Below are positions 12,401-22,925 of a stretch of 64,000 bases of DNA, piece by piece (within the stretch, counting starts at the first letter, position 1; each line of letters begins with the position of its first letter). Under the pieces are notes generated by a model. It worked only from the letters and a program-made list of their open reading frames with translations. It had not been told where the DNA came from and did not search any database. The stretch comes from Halocafeteria seosinensis (taxonomy: Eukaryota; Sar; Bigyra; Bicosoecida). Where the stretch lies: contig LVLI01000305.1 of NCBI GenBank assembly GCA_001687465.1, positions 124,001 to 188,000 of the forward strand. The letters are read 5' to 3'. A program made the translations under genes and the position numbers.

Positions 12401-13221
12401 ACAAAACGCATTTGGGAGTTCGATCTTCCTTGACTGATCACCTAGATTTCCTGCAGTCAGTCTAGCCAAATTCATTATAGACCCTCGTTCAACGTGGTAT
12501 GCCGCATTCCAATTTATAGTCAAAATAGGTAAATATAGGAGCCCAAGAATAAAGAAAGTGATGGATCCCCTGGAGCCAATAACGGAACACTCGTGACTGG
12601 CTTCGCATACGGTCTTCTTGTAACGATCGCAACTTACCATTTAAGAAATTTAAAATAAATCGTTATGCCTGTATTCCATTATACTTTGAATCGTAATTTC
12701 AGTAAGCAGCGACGACTCACAAATCCTTGTTTTCGCTTACCAGCTCCGAAGCTCTCAAAGTCTGAGTCCATTCGCCGCGCGCATCCGCAGCAGTAGCAAC
12801 ACATTAGACGACAGAAGCACTTAAGGAGCGGTTTTGAATCTTTACGACCACGTGGTATTGGGCACATATGCCCGGTATGAGTGGACCATATTGGAAACGG
12901 CTTAAGTTTGCCGTCAATTACTTGGCGAGGATGATTGGATTCGTAGTATCTATCAGCCTCAGCCTTGTCGGTATTCCGTTCATCGTCTCCCGTATCTGCA
13001 GGAGTTGACGTGCCCCTGTTCTCTCGGCGGGTATCGGAAGAGGACGTGGACTCCGTTTTGGTCTCTTCTTGTGTCCCAACTCTTTCTGTCCCTCGTTCGC
13101 GCCTGGGCGTCCGAGCCAACTCTTCCGCGATGGTAGTTTGGCGGTTTTGCACCTCAATGGAGATATCCTCTTCTCCCGTCATTATTGCAGCAGCCGCATG
13201 GTTACCGGTACGAGCTGCCAT
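9500..13221 (-). CDS. CSC1/OSCA-like (DUF221) cation channel, copy B
   Basis: Exons in transcript order are 13221-12741, 12668-12638 (a 31-bp microexon), 12569-11235, 11172-11032, 10961-9676 and 9615-9500, giving 1,129 aa; introns are 72, 68, 62, 70 and 60 bp. It aligns with copy A throughout: HTGHMCP and the Cys cluster before the first helix (CFCRLMCCYCCGC), FLKW at the microexon junction, APPPEAIKWHN, the Cys-rich loop, FTPDWYVFVG, WMYTSPSVFRLS and the C-terminal FRPKRLVEAL. The disordered N-terminus is shorter than in copy A. Three intron positions are shared with copy A; the microexon's first intron and the intron before CFCRL are unique to this copy. It is a paralogue from an old tandem duplication and presumably also an osmo- or mechanosensitive channel. 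Confidence 0.88.
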
Positions 13222-13776
13222 GATGTGTTTCTTGATCCGGTGGCGTACTGATGACGTCTCACGTTAAAGGGGCAGGAACCAATCACCACCAGTCACCGGA
13301 TCCGAGGCACAATGCCGCTACTGGATCACCCCGGCAAACTGCGGATGCAACTCAGCCATCCCTGGTAGTACAATAATACCCTTTCTTGATCCCTAATAAG
13401 AAATTACAGCTCTGTATGTAAAGACTTTCAGGATTCTCTGTGAAGCACTGGGCAGAGCACAGTGGCGACAGAGACAACGGACACAACTCCCCACACTATT
13501 TGCTGAACCCGCATCAATGATATCCACTGAAAATGCCCACTAAACGGATCTACTGGTCAATGCAATGCGCGATTATTGTCCGTGCCGCTACGGGTATATC
13601 AACCAACTTCACAAGCAAGTTGATTTTCACAACCGAAAACGCGCGCGCTTCCACACCTGACATGTTTTTGATTATGTTCAGACGGATTGGCTGATGCACT
13701 ACTCACCGCTGGAAAAGAAAGGTATACATACTATTCTTAAAAGTGGCTCTCGTGTAGGGAAGACACCATCTTCACC
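13222..13776. other. Divergent intergenic region, copy B / unknown gene
   Basis: This 555-bp space between two divergent start codons must hold both promoters. I see no RNA gene, repeat or extra exon. Confidence 0.55.
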
Positions 13777-14456
13777 ATGAATACGGAAAGCTCAACTGGT
13801 CCAGTTCCGGCGGCCCAAGCGACGGCTTCGGGCGAGCCATTCGAACACGAACACGAGGAGAACGAGGAAACACAGGTCACACTACAACATCCCGGGAATC
13901 ATAAGGCCAAGAAAACCCCGTCCGAAATTCAGGAACTCGTACAGGAAAGGTTTGATAGAGCAGAACACTTCCTACGGGAGCAAATTGCTCAACATTGGGC
14001 GACGAATCATTATTCGTGCTCTATTGCTCGTCGTCCTCTTCCCTCAAATTCGCACAACGACTTTTACTTTTTGGTGAGATTTTCAAGACCCACAGCGCCT
14101 CATCCAATACCTCCAGCGGTGGCTCATTTCCGCGTTCACGTATGGAGGCAACCAGATGATAGTTGGCATCTTGAAGCTTTAGGTACGTTGGAGCCGACGT
14201 CGTTGAAAGGTGTAGGTTATGAAGACCTTTTCTTCGATTTTGTTATCTACAATAATCGCCTTGTTTATTTAATCTTTATTTCACATTCGCAACTCTTGCA
14301 AATGCAGTAGAGATGAATGAGTACAAGTACACACAGGAACAGCTGAATCGCGGAGCTAAAGTACTCATTGATCGGGCCATTCGTGAGAAATCTTCCTTGG
14401 GCCAGACACTCGATGTGCTAGGTGAATTCGAAAGGTCAAGAATATCGAACCGTTAA
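13777..14456 (+). CDS. Uncharacterised 193-aa protein
   Basis: Exons 13777-14209 and 14308-14456 flank a 98-bp intron ending in AATGCAG; the joined frame encodes 193 aa. The N-terminal ~50 residues are acidic and low-complexity. The rest looks globular: a helix-rich part (ERFDRAEHFLREQIAQHW), a beta-rich stretch (FRVHVWRQPDDSWHLEALG), and a C-terminal helix supplied by exon 2 (LNRGAKVLIDRAIREK). I do not recognise the family and assign no function. It converges with the DHHC gene across 123 bp. Confidence 0.72.
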
Positions 14457-14579
14457 GAGTGATATGCGTTGGTAGAGGATGGCCGCCATTCGAATGACCA
14501 AACGTGTCTGGGCACGTTCTTTGGCCCTGAAGCTGCGGGATTGTCTTCCCCTCCCCTTCATGAAGATTGTATCCGATCT

Positions 14580-15602
14580 TCAGCAGCAATCCCAGTATCG
14601 GTTCCTCCAAGGATTTTCCCACCATCTTTCTGAATTCTCTGAAGCGCGAATCTCCTCTCGGGTGGGAATGCGCCAATGCTGAGGTCTCCACGGCTTGTTG
14701 TAAAGCTGGTAACAAATGCCGTCATTGATACAACAAAATTCTTGCAAGTTTCTGAGGATACCCCTTGAAAAAGGCATGTCGATTTCCGGATGATGGATAT
14801 CCAAATTTTGAAACTCGGTAACAGTTTCCGGTCTATGTCTCGCTTCGAAGCCTGTTGTGTTTGAGATGGCGAGCCATCCATGTAGTGCTACGAGCCCTAG
14901 AAGCATGAGAGTGAGAATCCACATGGCTATGGCCAACGCTATGCCTAAGCCCATGGCAAATCCCTTGGGATTTCTATTGGCCAAAGCAAAATGAAGAGAA
15001 GCTAGTCCGATAACAACGGTAAACATTTGTGATAACGCATACCAAAAAAACCGACATGCATTGCGTTCTCCAATGCATGTGTTGAGGACTCCGCAATGGT
15101 GGCTGAACCCGTGTACACATCTATCGCAAATCCGGCAATGATGTGCTCTGGCTGGTTTCCTTTGTTCACAATAGACACAATTGCGTCTCAAATACATTTC
15201 ATCTTGGTCTTCTTCGGGACGCTGTTGCTGTTTGTCTTCCTCCTCCTCTTCCTCTTCTTGTTCCACCGTGGATTCCTTGTCGGGGCCAATGTTCTCCTGT
15301 GCTAGAGTGGCTTCAATTTCTTCGGATGTGTGCCATAAAGGTTGATTGTCCTCGACATCTTCCCCCACAATGGTTTCCGGTCTCACATAGCCCGGGTCCG
15401 AGCCTTGTACAAAGAAATAAAGGACGAATGTGACAGCCAGCGCCACCGTTAACGATAGAGCGTATTCTTGCGGCAGTGTGAAACCATTGACGTATAAGAT
15501 CAATAGAATAGCGAGGATATGCAGAGTGATATGGTAGACCAAAGTGCGCCCTCGAGCTTGTTTGAGGCGTAAAGGCAGATCATTATGGCCATTTCGCTGC
15601 AT
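14580..15602 (-). CDS. DHHC-family palmitoyltransferase with SHHC in place of DHHC
   Basis: A single exon of 340 aa, starting at the ATG at 15602 (MQRNGHN); the frame is open further upstream but lies in AT-rich promoter sequence. Two N-terminal hydrophobic helices are followed by an acidic loop rich in Glu/Gln, the zinc-binding Cys-rich domain (CVYCEQRKPARAHHCRICDRC, written here as its visible Cys/His ligands C, C, HHC, C and C), then HGFSHHCGVLNTCIGERN and two more helices. This is the four-helix topology of protein S-acyltransferases. The catalytic Cys is present, but the Asp of the DHHC motif is Ser (codon 15102-15104). A TTGFE sequence after the last helix resembles the TTxE motif. The C-terminus ends WDCC. 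Family certain, activity doubtful. Its 5' side faces SF3B5 across 139 bp. Confidence 0.88.
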   Translation of the reverse strand: MQRNGHNDLPLRLKQARGRTLVYHITLHILAILLILYVNGFTLPQEYALSLTVALAVTFVLYFFVQGSDPGYVRPETIVGEDVEDNQPLWHTSEEIEATLAQENIGPDKESTVEQEEEEEEEDKQQQRPEEDQDEMYLRRNCVYCEQRKPARAHHCRICDRCVHGFSHHCGVLNTCIGERNACRFFWYALSQMFTVVIGLASLHFALANRNPKGFAMGLGIALAIAMWILTLMLLGLVALHGWLAISNTTGFEARHRPETVTEFQNLDIHHPEIDMPFSRGILRNLQEFCCINDGICYQLYNKPWRPQHWRIPTREEIRASENSERWWENPWRNRYWDCC

Positions 15603-15741
15603 TGTTGATGGCTCCAGTGTCTCTATATCATCATAATTGATATAAGTTATATAACGAGAAATATAAAAAAAAATAAAAAATGGTACGTGATGCAATACAC
15701 TGCAATACAGACTGAATGGTGTTCAGCAAGCTCCTTCTGTT
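15603..15741. promoter_or_regulatory. Bidirectional promoter region, DHHC gene / SF3B5
   Basis: Only 139 bp separate the two divergent start codons. The region is AT-rich and contains a perfect palindrome GTTATATAAC at 15646-15655, which reads as a TATA-like element on both strands, followed by an A-rich tract. A shared core promoter is inferred from spacing and composition. Confidence 0.45.
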
Positions 15742-16218
15742 ATGATTGGCCAGGCGTCCACGGACCGATTCAACGTGAATATAAGCTTCAGTAGCAACTG
15801 GGAGCATTTGCAGAATAAATTCGTAGGGACAGGACACCCGGATATTACTAAATGGTACGTATGGAACCCCTGGAAAGCCTCTGGCAAAGGGTGAGACAGA
15901 TCTTTTCGGTGCAGGGAATGGGCTGTCAATCAACATAGGGATACATTAGCCTCTCATGTGGGGCATTTCGATCAATTAGCTCTCTTTGCGGTAGCTGAGA
16001 ATGAGAGCATTGCGCGGACGCGGTACAATATGAAGGAGAAAATGCTACAACCGTGTGGACCCCCTCCGGCGGTGATCACCGCGAGTGGGGAAGAAGAGCA
16101 GCAGCAACAACAACAGCAGGAGCAACAGCAGCAGGGCAAGGAAGAGGAGAAGAAGAAGGAGCAAGACAGTGAACATCAACAGCAGAACGGCCAGCAACAG
16201 AGCCATGTCACGCAATAG
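15742..16218 (+). CDS. SF3B5: SF3B5 (SF3b10), U2 snRNP SF3b subunit, with Q/E-rich tail
   Basis: Exons 15742-15854 and 15915-16218 flank a 60-bp intron (donor GTACGT, acceptor GTGCAG), giving 138 aa. The first exon is short and easily missed, and only the splice reveals the family. The core matches SF3B5: WEHLQNKFVGTGHPDITKW, HRDTLASHVGHFD, AVAENESIAR and KEKMLQPCGPP. SF3B5 is a small scaffold of the SF3b complex, which binds the branch-site helix with SF3B1 and PHF5A. The family usually ends soon after CGPP (about 86 aa in human); here about 50 residues follow, made of Gln, Glu and Lys runs (residues 97-138). It ends 34 bp before the convergent ALG12 stop. Confidence 0.93.
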
Positions 16219-16252
16219 GAAGAGGTAATTCTGGAGTGGATAGTAAATTATT

Positions 16253-18645
16253 TTACATTTTCTGGCAAACATAAACCTTGGGCTCGAGGCGTATCATATG
16301 GCGAGGTAGTGTCGCAATATTATACAGCCCTAAGTAAAGAGAATGTGCAAGGTTCTCGAGCCTGTCGCTTAATGTCCCAGGGGTCGATTTCACGATTCCA
16401 CGGAGAGAATGCACAATATCTCGCAGAGAATTTTCCACCATCATTCTTGCCGCGTTGACATTTATTCCTGCGTAACCCTTTTCGACATGAACAAGAGTCC
16501 ATGCGTTCTCTTGACACTTGTCATCTCCAGCTAGAATGTAGGTATACGGCGAGGAGCCGGCAAACTCATTTCCGGGATGTATCTTCTCTGTCTTGTCGTA
16601 CTTCCAAGGCCATCCACGCTCGCCAAATCTAGTGACTCCTGACATAGTAGCTTCTGCACTTATGTGGACTCTCCAAGGCATTCGGCCAAGCGCAACTGGT
16701 TGAAACATGTTGACACTGTGCACTCGTGGTGGGGAATCGGAATCATACGGATTGTGGAACACTGGAGATGGAGGAAGAGGAACAGGCCACGGAAATACTG
16801 ACGAATTATTCAGTAACGCCGGGTCTGGACGGTCTTTCGGATTTGTCCGACGTTGTTCTAAGGTTAACACCGACTTATCCTGGATATCGTGAACTTGCTG
16901 CAATGCATATCCACCCGGGTAGTTCCAAGAGGATGCCACGGAGAAAAGGACGGTAGCGCCCACATTCAGGAGGAAGAGCGTTGTAACACACAATATCCTC
17001 AACTTTCGACCACTTTTCGGTTCGTGTTTCAAGCTGGAATCCTCGGCAATGTCCGTGGAGGATGCCCGACGGCGGCCAGCAGGGGTAGGTTGAGCATTCG
17101 CTTTTATTCGGTAGGATGGGATGGTTTGCATCGTAAACTTTGCAACTCCATTGGCGCAGACCAAGACGAAAAGAGGAACGCTTGGAAACAAGAACCGTAG
17201 TTCCTTATGCGGAAGTATCGAGTAGAGTCCAACGAAAAGAGCTGCAGAGACGGCGAACGGTGTTGAAATCGAATCCAATTTCCATTGCATTTTACCTTTT
17301 CTGAACCACATTAAACCAACCGGAAAGAAGAGTAGAGCAGTAAGTAACACGCGCGGAATAGCGCTTGTGATGTACCAGTGCCATGGCTCTGTTCCCCACT
17401 GGGAAGACTTGTTCTCTACCGTATTGAAGAATAATACTACGCCTTCAGGCCATACCCATTTTCCCCAGAAAAGTGAATCGACAGCGACACTGATAGCTAT
17501 TGATATAATGCCTGTGACAGCTCCTACGACAACCATGGTCTTTAAGCTAATTTGTTGCTTGTATAGCATGACCAAACAAACCGGTGCTAGCAAAACTGCC
17601 ACATCGCAGCGGAAAAATACAATAGCCACAGTTAGCCATACAATTGTGTAGGCGCAGCGATCCTCTTTCGAATTTGTATCATGAGGGTGACCAGAGTCGT
17701 CGTACACTACTGTCGTGCGCTCATTTTCTACCCAGTTCGCTAGTCCAAAGAGTGCTGGCAATTTATCCAAAAAAGCACACGCAAACAGAAGGTGAAGATA
17801 ATTACCATACCAATGTGGCAAAAAATAAAATAATTTAGTCATGTCCGTACTTGTTATCAAAGCCAAATTATTCCCCAATGGACGCGAAATATAAAATAGA
17901 ACATGCGGAACTGTTGCAATAATGATTGCAAAATATTTTGAAGTAGAATACCCAAATCTCCAATGAATAGCATCTCGAAATCTGCAAAAGAAAACAGGTA
18001 AAAAGTAGAAGAAATCTCCAGAAAGCACGATATCGCGTCATACCGTGCAATCGCTGCCCATCCAATAAAACCGATACATAGCCGAACTGGAGAACCACAG
18101 AGATGCAATCAATGAGGAAAAAAAGACGGACACACTCACAACTATTGCATGCACGTACCGACGTAATGAACCAAAAGCTTTGGTAGCATTCTCCATGTCA
18201 AGATCGAAGCCAGCATACTGGACGCTCCCGCCATAATTAGTGGGCCCACAAACGAGCGCGGAACGGGTCCAGGGAAGTCGTTGTGGTCATAACTCGCTAA
18301 ATCCGTTTGGTGGTACAAGATATCATGCGTTGCTTGCATGTGGAAACTCTCCTCGACTTTGGTGAAAGGGGATCCAATAATCTGGAGGACAATGATGACC
18401 GCCAGTACCAAGCTCCATCGGTCAAGTTCCCAAGTGGTCGATGCGTGAGCTTTGTACTGTGCTGCCCGCTGTGGATCTACTCCGCCATTGGCGCTTGAAA
18501 CAGGGGTATGAGAGGACCTCACAGAAGTATCCTCCGTATCTCTGGTCTTTCTAAACGAGCTGGAATGCTGTCGCCTTTGTCGCAGAGTTTGTGCCTGCGG
18601 TGTGTCCATTTTGTCAATCCCGTACGAATACCACTTGTATCTCAC
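16253..18645 (-). CDS. ALG12: ALG12, dolichyl-P-mannose:Man7GlcNAc2-PP-dolichol alpha-1,6-mannosyltransferase
   Basis: Exons 18645-18159, 18086-18044 and 17981-16253 (introns 72 and 62 bp) give 752 aa. GT22-family hallmarks are clear: the lumenal acidic motif FTKVEESFHMQATHDIL, DFPGPVPRSFVGP, AVDSLFWGKWVWPEG, NTVENKSSQWGT, the LLPHKELRF-type motif (SILPHKELRFLFP) and the C-terminal VTRFGERGWPWKYDK. ALG12 adds the eighth mannose to the lipid-linked N-glycan precursor in the ER lumen. The small 43-bp middle exon supplies the VRLCIGFIGWAA helix. The protein is somewhat longer than usual, with a ~60-residue hydrophilic N-terminus and an insertion near residue 420 containing Pro/Arg-rich sequence. 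Confidence 0.93.
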
Positions 18646-18976
18646 GGTGTACGTCCCTCGTAGACGATGTAGTTACGACAGGGTGATGCAACACAGCGAA
18701 AACATCTCCTGTAGGCTATAGCGCGCATACACACCCCAAAGATCGTCTGGATCGGCTCTAACAACTTCCTTCACAAAAAAAAATTAAGTAGCACAAAAGA
18801 TTGCACGCTTCTGAACTCAACCGTAAAAGCACACAAGCAAGACATACGGGGTACAAGTAGCAATATATCGTTGGTCGCCTCTTTTTCTAAAATGGTGGGA
18901 GCTCTCGCCCACATGGCATGGCCCAGCAGTTTGGGCGGAAAACACACATAAACAGAGAGATTCCGTCGGGGTTGCA
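18646..18976. other. Divergent intergenic region, ALG12 / unknown basic protein
   Basis: 331 bp between divergent start codons, with an A9-11 run near 18775-18785. Nothing else identified. Confidence 0.5.
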
Positions 18977-21032
18977 ATGGAGAGTTCCTCGGTGAGCAAC
19001 ATGCTACATAATCGTTCCCAGTCCAATGCCAGTGACCATGGGAGCAGCCTTTCCACACATTCGACTGGCCAGATTGACGGTCGAAGCTCGTCCTTCAAAA
19101 GACCAGTGGTTCGAGTGAATGTACAAATTCTGGTGGAAGGCATCCGCTCCCCGTTAGCCTCTGTTGCAGCTCCTTCAGATCTCACGTTAGCTGAGCTTCG
19201 AAATGAAGTAAGTTTTTAGCCATCATTGACACTAACCGAATTGGGGATACTGGCGGTGCTCTTACAAATGCAGATTTACAAAGTAGATTTCTTGCCGGAT
19301 GAGTTCTCATTCGTCTCAAAAGCAGGGGTACGTACGCATTGATATATTGAAGGTACCTAGGTTAACACCACAATCGAAATTCATTTTGTCTGCTTTTACA
19401 CAGGACGTCATCAGCTCTCATTTTGAAGGATTACAACAAGTCGGCCAAATGCGAAGCCCGATTCAGGTGACTTTGAGAGTCATCGAGAAGGAACGTCTCC
19501 CTGAATTGCCAGGAGCATCACGAAGTAGAGTTTCTCTGTCCAATTCACAGGCAAAGAAGCAAGAGGATATCTTAAAGAAAGCGATGAAACGTTTAACGAC
19601 AAAGTCACAGAAGAAACTACGGACAACAGAGTCTGCGTACAAGAAAAGTCGAGACCTACGCTCAGAGAGGAAGCCTCCGCAGACCGAAGACCCCGAGGAA
19701 GTATTGGGTGTTCATTCGTTGTCTTTTAGTCGGGAATCTCGGAAAATATCGGAGAACTTTGGAAAACAAGGAAAAGCGAGGAAAGCTCAGAATGCCAGTA
19801 AGCAACAGTCTACCCAAAGAAACGGAAAAACAGTATCCACGAAATATTCACGAGGATCTTCTGTAGTCAGTCGCGCCCGAGAGACAATACAAAACGAGAG
19901 GAGGTGGCGGAGTCACTCAGGCGCTGGTCAAAGCTCCAGTGGTTACCGCCCTCCAAGCAAACTTACTACTTCTTCTACAGTGCTCCCGAGACGCGCAGAA
20001 TCGAGACTGAATTATTCGTTATTGGATAGTCCCATGTCTCTCCCTGAAAGAGGTGGGGATACACACGAGCCGGACGCTGAGGCGGCGTTCACGCAACAAG
20101 GTGAAAGCGAACACGTGCAAGAAAAGCCACGCAGCAGAACCGAACTAAGCGATCCATTTTTCTTTCCAGCTAAAAGTGACACGTTTCAAACGTCAGCCAT
20201 TCAGTCGCGCATTGAGCAGGTAAAAGCGAGGATTGATGCTAAACTAAGAGCCTACCAAGTACCACATTATGACGAGCCCATGCCTTCCTATCAAGGAGGA
20301 ACAGCATTACGTGAAAGAGACCAAAAAACCATTGCCGAGTACGAGAGATCAAGTCCAACCAAGAGCTACACTGATTATTCGACTACGCTGTTAGCAGAAG
20401 ATAACGGCAGTACTTCTACACCTGGAAGATCCCCGATTTCAAGAGAAAAAGTTGGCTTCACGTATTCGTTCTCGTCTGACTATAGCCAACTCCATGATGT
20501 TCAACACAAAAAGCCGGAACCAGAGGACGATATCGTAAACCGGAGAATCTGGTACTCCAAGTCCATAGAGCTGCCACCACTAGAGTATACAAAAAGGGAG
20601 GAACTTGTGCAGCGTCCACCTGGTTTTCGTGTGGGTATCATAACCTTAGCAGGGAATAGCGTGACATTTGAGGTGTCAGTGTGCATATTCGACCCTTCGA
20701 TACAGAAAAACTTTAAGACGAATTTCCCAGGAGAAAAGATCAAGAGCATTTTCCCCCAACTCTCGAACTTTAGGACAAGGTCGTACGAGTTGAAAAAGAA
20801 ATGGTGGCAGAGGCAATTGAGGCACTTGTCCGATTGCATTTCCGTAAAGACTGGGGAGCATCGAGAAGACTTAATAATTGTCATCGATGAAGCGCGGCTT
20901 CCAGTTGCAAGCTCATCCGTTCCACAAGACCAGTATCTGGCCAAGATGCAGGATCAAGTGACGGATCTCACCCATAAAATTGAAACTGATAGAAAAAAAC
21001 GGTCCCAACAAAATGGAGAGTCGCCGTACTAA
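18977..21032 (+). CDS. Uncharacterised 637-aa basic, largely disordered protein
   Basis: Exons 18977-19207, 19274-19327 (54 bp, 18 codons) and 19404-21032 flank introns of 66 and 76 bp. After a Ser-rich N-terminus comes a small folded region of about 85 residues (VRVNVQILVEGIR ... LTLAELRNEIYKVDFLPDEF ... GDVIS), whose beta-hairpin/helix/beta order could be a ubiquitin-like fold; this is an inference from pattern only. The middle 300 residues are Lys/Arg/Ser/Gln-rich with a short predicted helix (IQSRIEQVKARIDAKLRAYQ). A second compact region near residues 500-620 (FRVGIITLAGNSVTFEVSV ... LIIVIDEARLP) ends in a coiled coil. Family not recognised. Its stop is 9 bp from the stop of the next, convergent gene. 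Confidence 0.7.
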
Positions 21033-21041
21033 TTGGATCAA

Positions 21042-22925
21042 TCAAGAAGAGAGTTTTCTCCTGATGAGTTCCTTGGCTGTTGCATTAAGCGGGTGGACTA
21101 TACGTCCCCAAAACGGCAGAAGCTGCCGACGTTCCTCCGATTCACTCTGCCGCCACTTTTCGATCACATTCTCGAGAGAGCAATCTTCTGTGCAGTCGTA
21201 ACACGCGATCCACTCTCGGAGATTAGCACCAGCGGAGAATATCCAAATCGTGCGTTTCAGGAGGGAATCGAAGTCTGAGGGGTCTTCGAGCAAGCCTCGG
21301 TGACGTGCTTCATCGTAAGCAGTCTGCATTCTTTTCTTCACATCTCCCTTGCTTGAATTATTCAGTATATCTAATATCCTGGAGCAATGAAAGTCTATCG
21401 CCGCCACCGGCACTTCATTTTCTTGTAGATTGAGTTCATCCAGATAATGCCCTATTTCAGGCGGCTTCTGCGTTTCAACTTTGTTTGCTTTATACATAGC
21501 GAGGAACCAGTTGTACCTATTGTGGTTTTCTGTGAGAATACCGCACTGGTACAAGCATCCGAACGTAAGCAGATCGCGGTACTGATCCTCTTTAAGTTTC
21601 TCTTGTAACAGTTTCCCGTTTTCAGAAGTCTCGAGGAACAGATTCTGGCATTGAAATCTCCTAGTCCAGAGTTTCGCAAAGTTTACGCACATTGTCATAT
21701 CGCATTTCATTCCCCCAAACGAAGAGCGCAAGAGCATACACACCACCCATGCCCCTAGTGACCCTTTCTTAGGAGTAACTAGCGATTCCAGTAGGTATTT
21801 TACGTCTAGTAGTGGTTGACCTGATGAGCCAGTTGCATCAGCTGAGACCTTACTAACGATGCTTGATGTTTCAAGGTTCCCCAGCCTCAGTGTTTCTGTC
21901 TGTAAAACCTTCTGTTGCTCCGCCGATAGAGTGGAGGGCAAGTGCGGATGGTGCGTTGTGTCGAGCCAGTCTGTATTGGCTATTTCGGCCACTGTAGACA
22001 GGATAAGACTGTAGTGCAGGGAACCCAGGACATATCCTTTCGAAACAGCTATCATCATCCAAACCAACACTGGGAAGGCTGGATGAAGAAAACTATCCTC
22101 GAGTACTATAATGGGAAGACGTCTTAAGAGGTCTGTTTCGTCTCGATGCAGTAACAGACATGCGGCTTTTACCGCTGCCGATGGTCGCTTCCTACGTACT
22201 GCTTTTTGCAAAATCGATTTGAGCTGAGATGAGGAAAAATTTAAGCCGTTACTCCTTGTGACCTGCACTCTCTGTTTAATACCGCCAGCAGATCCGTACC
22301 CACTCGGCAACCTAGTCGTCACAAGAACTCTAGAGGTAGCTGGGGAAGTGGTGCCTGATAGAAATGTGGCATTCGCTTGTCCTTTCCATTGTACAGAGAT
22401 ACCGGAGAAAGTCGGTTCGTCTGCCATAGCAAGAATCCACCGCCAATTTCGAAACGCTCCGCCGAGTTGGGGTGGGCTGTCAGAGTGACACGGCGATTCC
22501 TCAAACCACAAATGAAAATGCATCGTGAAAGGCTTCTCTCTCGCTCTGCTCATGAGCATTGTCAGCCCATTGCGGGTTTCATCATTGCTGCAACATGCGT
22601 TAGACTCCTTGATCCAATGGGCTGGAGGCTCTGAAGCCGCAGATGATGGGGATGTTTGGTTCGTCTCTGAGGCTTCATGGTAGTGAGTAGTTCCTCGTCC
22701 TTTGGACTGATCTTTACTCATCAGCATTGAGAACGCATTCGCTTTGGATGATGACGAAGTTGTCTTGGAGATCTTCTCTCCGCTAGGGGAACTCGACTGT
22801 TGGGCACCCTCCTCCTCATCTTCGATAAGTGTGATGACATCTTTCTGTGGGGAGGTTCGCTGTCTCTTGAACCCACGATATGCTGAGAGCGGGTTCATTT
22901 CATTTCGAGTCTCAGTAGTAGTCAA
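21042..22925 (-). CDS. Uncharacterised 627-aa protein with NAFxxLM-like repeats
   Basis: A single uninterrupted exon. The N-terminal ~110 residues are disordered and basic, with two short related motifs, ANAFSMLMSKDQ and RNGLTMLMSRARE. A globular region follows: a beta-rich part (PFTMHFHLWFEES, WRWILAMADEP) and a helical part (LQKAVRRKRPSAAVKAACLLL, RRLPIIVLEDSFLHPAFPVLVW, KGYVLGSLHYSLIL). The helical block looks like a conserved protein family that I cannot name. The C-terminal quarter is helical and Cys/Trp-containing (EWIACYDCTEDC). No catalytic motif was recognised. It is divergent from RPB6 across 619 bp. Confidence 0.72.
   Translation of the reverse strand: MTTTETRNEMNPLSAYRGFKRQRTSPQKDVITLIEDEEEGAQQSSSPSGEKISKTTSSSSKANAFSMLMSKDQSKGRGTTHYHEASETNQTSPSSAASEPPAHWIKESNACCSNDETRNGLTMLMSRAREKPFTMHFHLWFEESPCHSDSPPQLGGAFRNWRWILAMADEPTFSGISVQWKGQANATFLSGTTSPATSRVLVTTRLPSGYGSAGGIKQRVQVTRSNGLNFSSSQLKSILQKAVRRKRPSAAVKAACLLLHRDETDLLRRLPIIVLEDSFLHPAFPVLVWMMIAVSKGYVLGSLHYSLILSTVAEIANTDWLDTTHHPHLPSTLSAEQQKVLQTETLRLGNLETSSIVSKVSADATGSSGQPLLDVKYLLESLVTPKKGSLGAWVVCMLLRSSFGGMKCDMTMCVNFAKLWTRRFQCQNLFLETSENGKLLQEKLKEDQYRDLLTFGCLYQCGILTENHNRYNWFLAMYKANKVETQKPPEIGHYLDELNLQENEVPVAAIDFHCSRILDILNNSSKGDVKKRMQTAYDEARHRGLLEDPSDFDSLLKRTIWIFSAGANLREWIACYDCTEDCSLENVIEKWRQSESEERRQLLPFWGRIVHPLNATAKELIRRKLSS

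Noticed and set aside
15680-15715. Twelve-codon uORF upstream of SF3B5
   Set aside because: No evidence that the transcript starts upstream of it; it lies in the shared AT-rich promoter.
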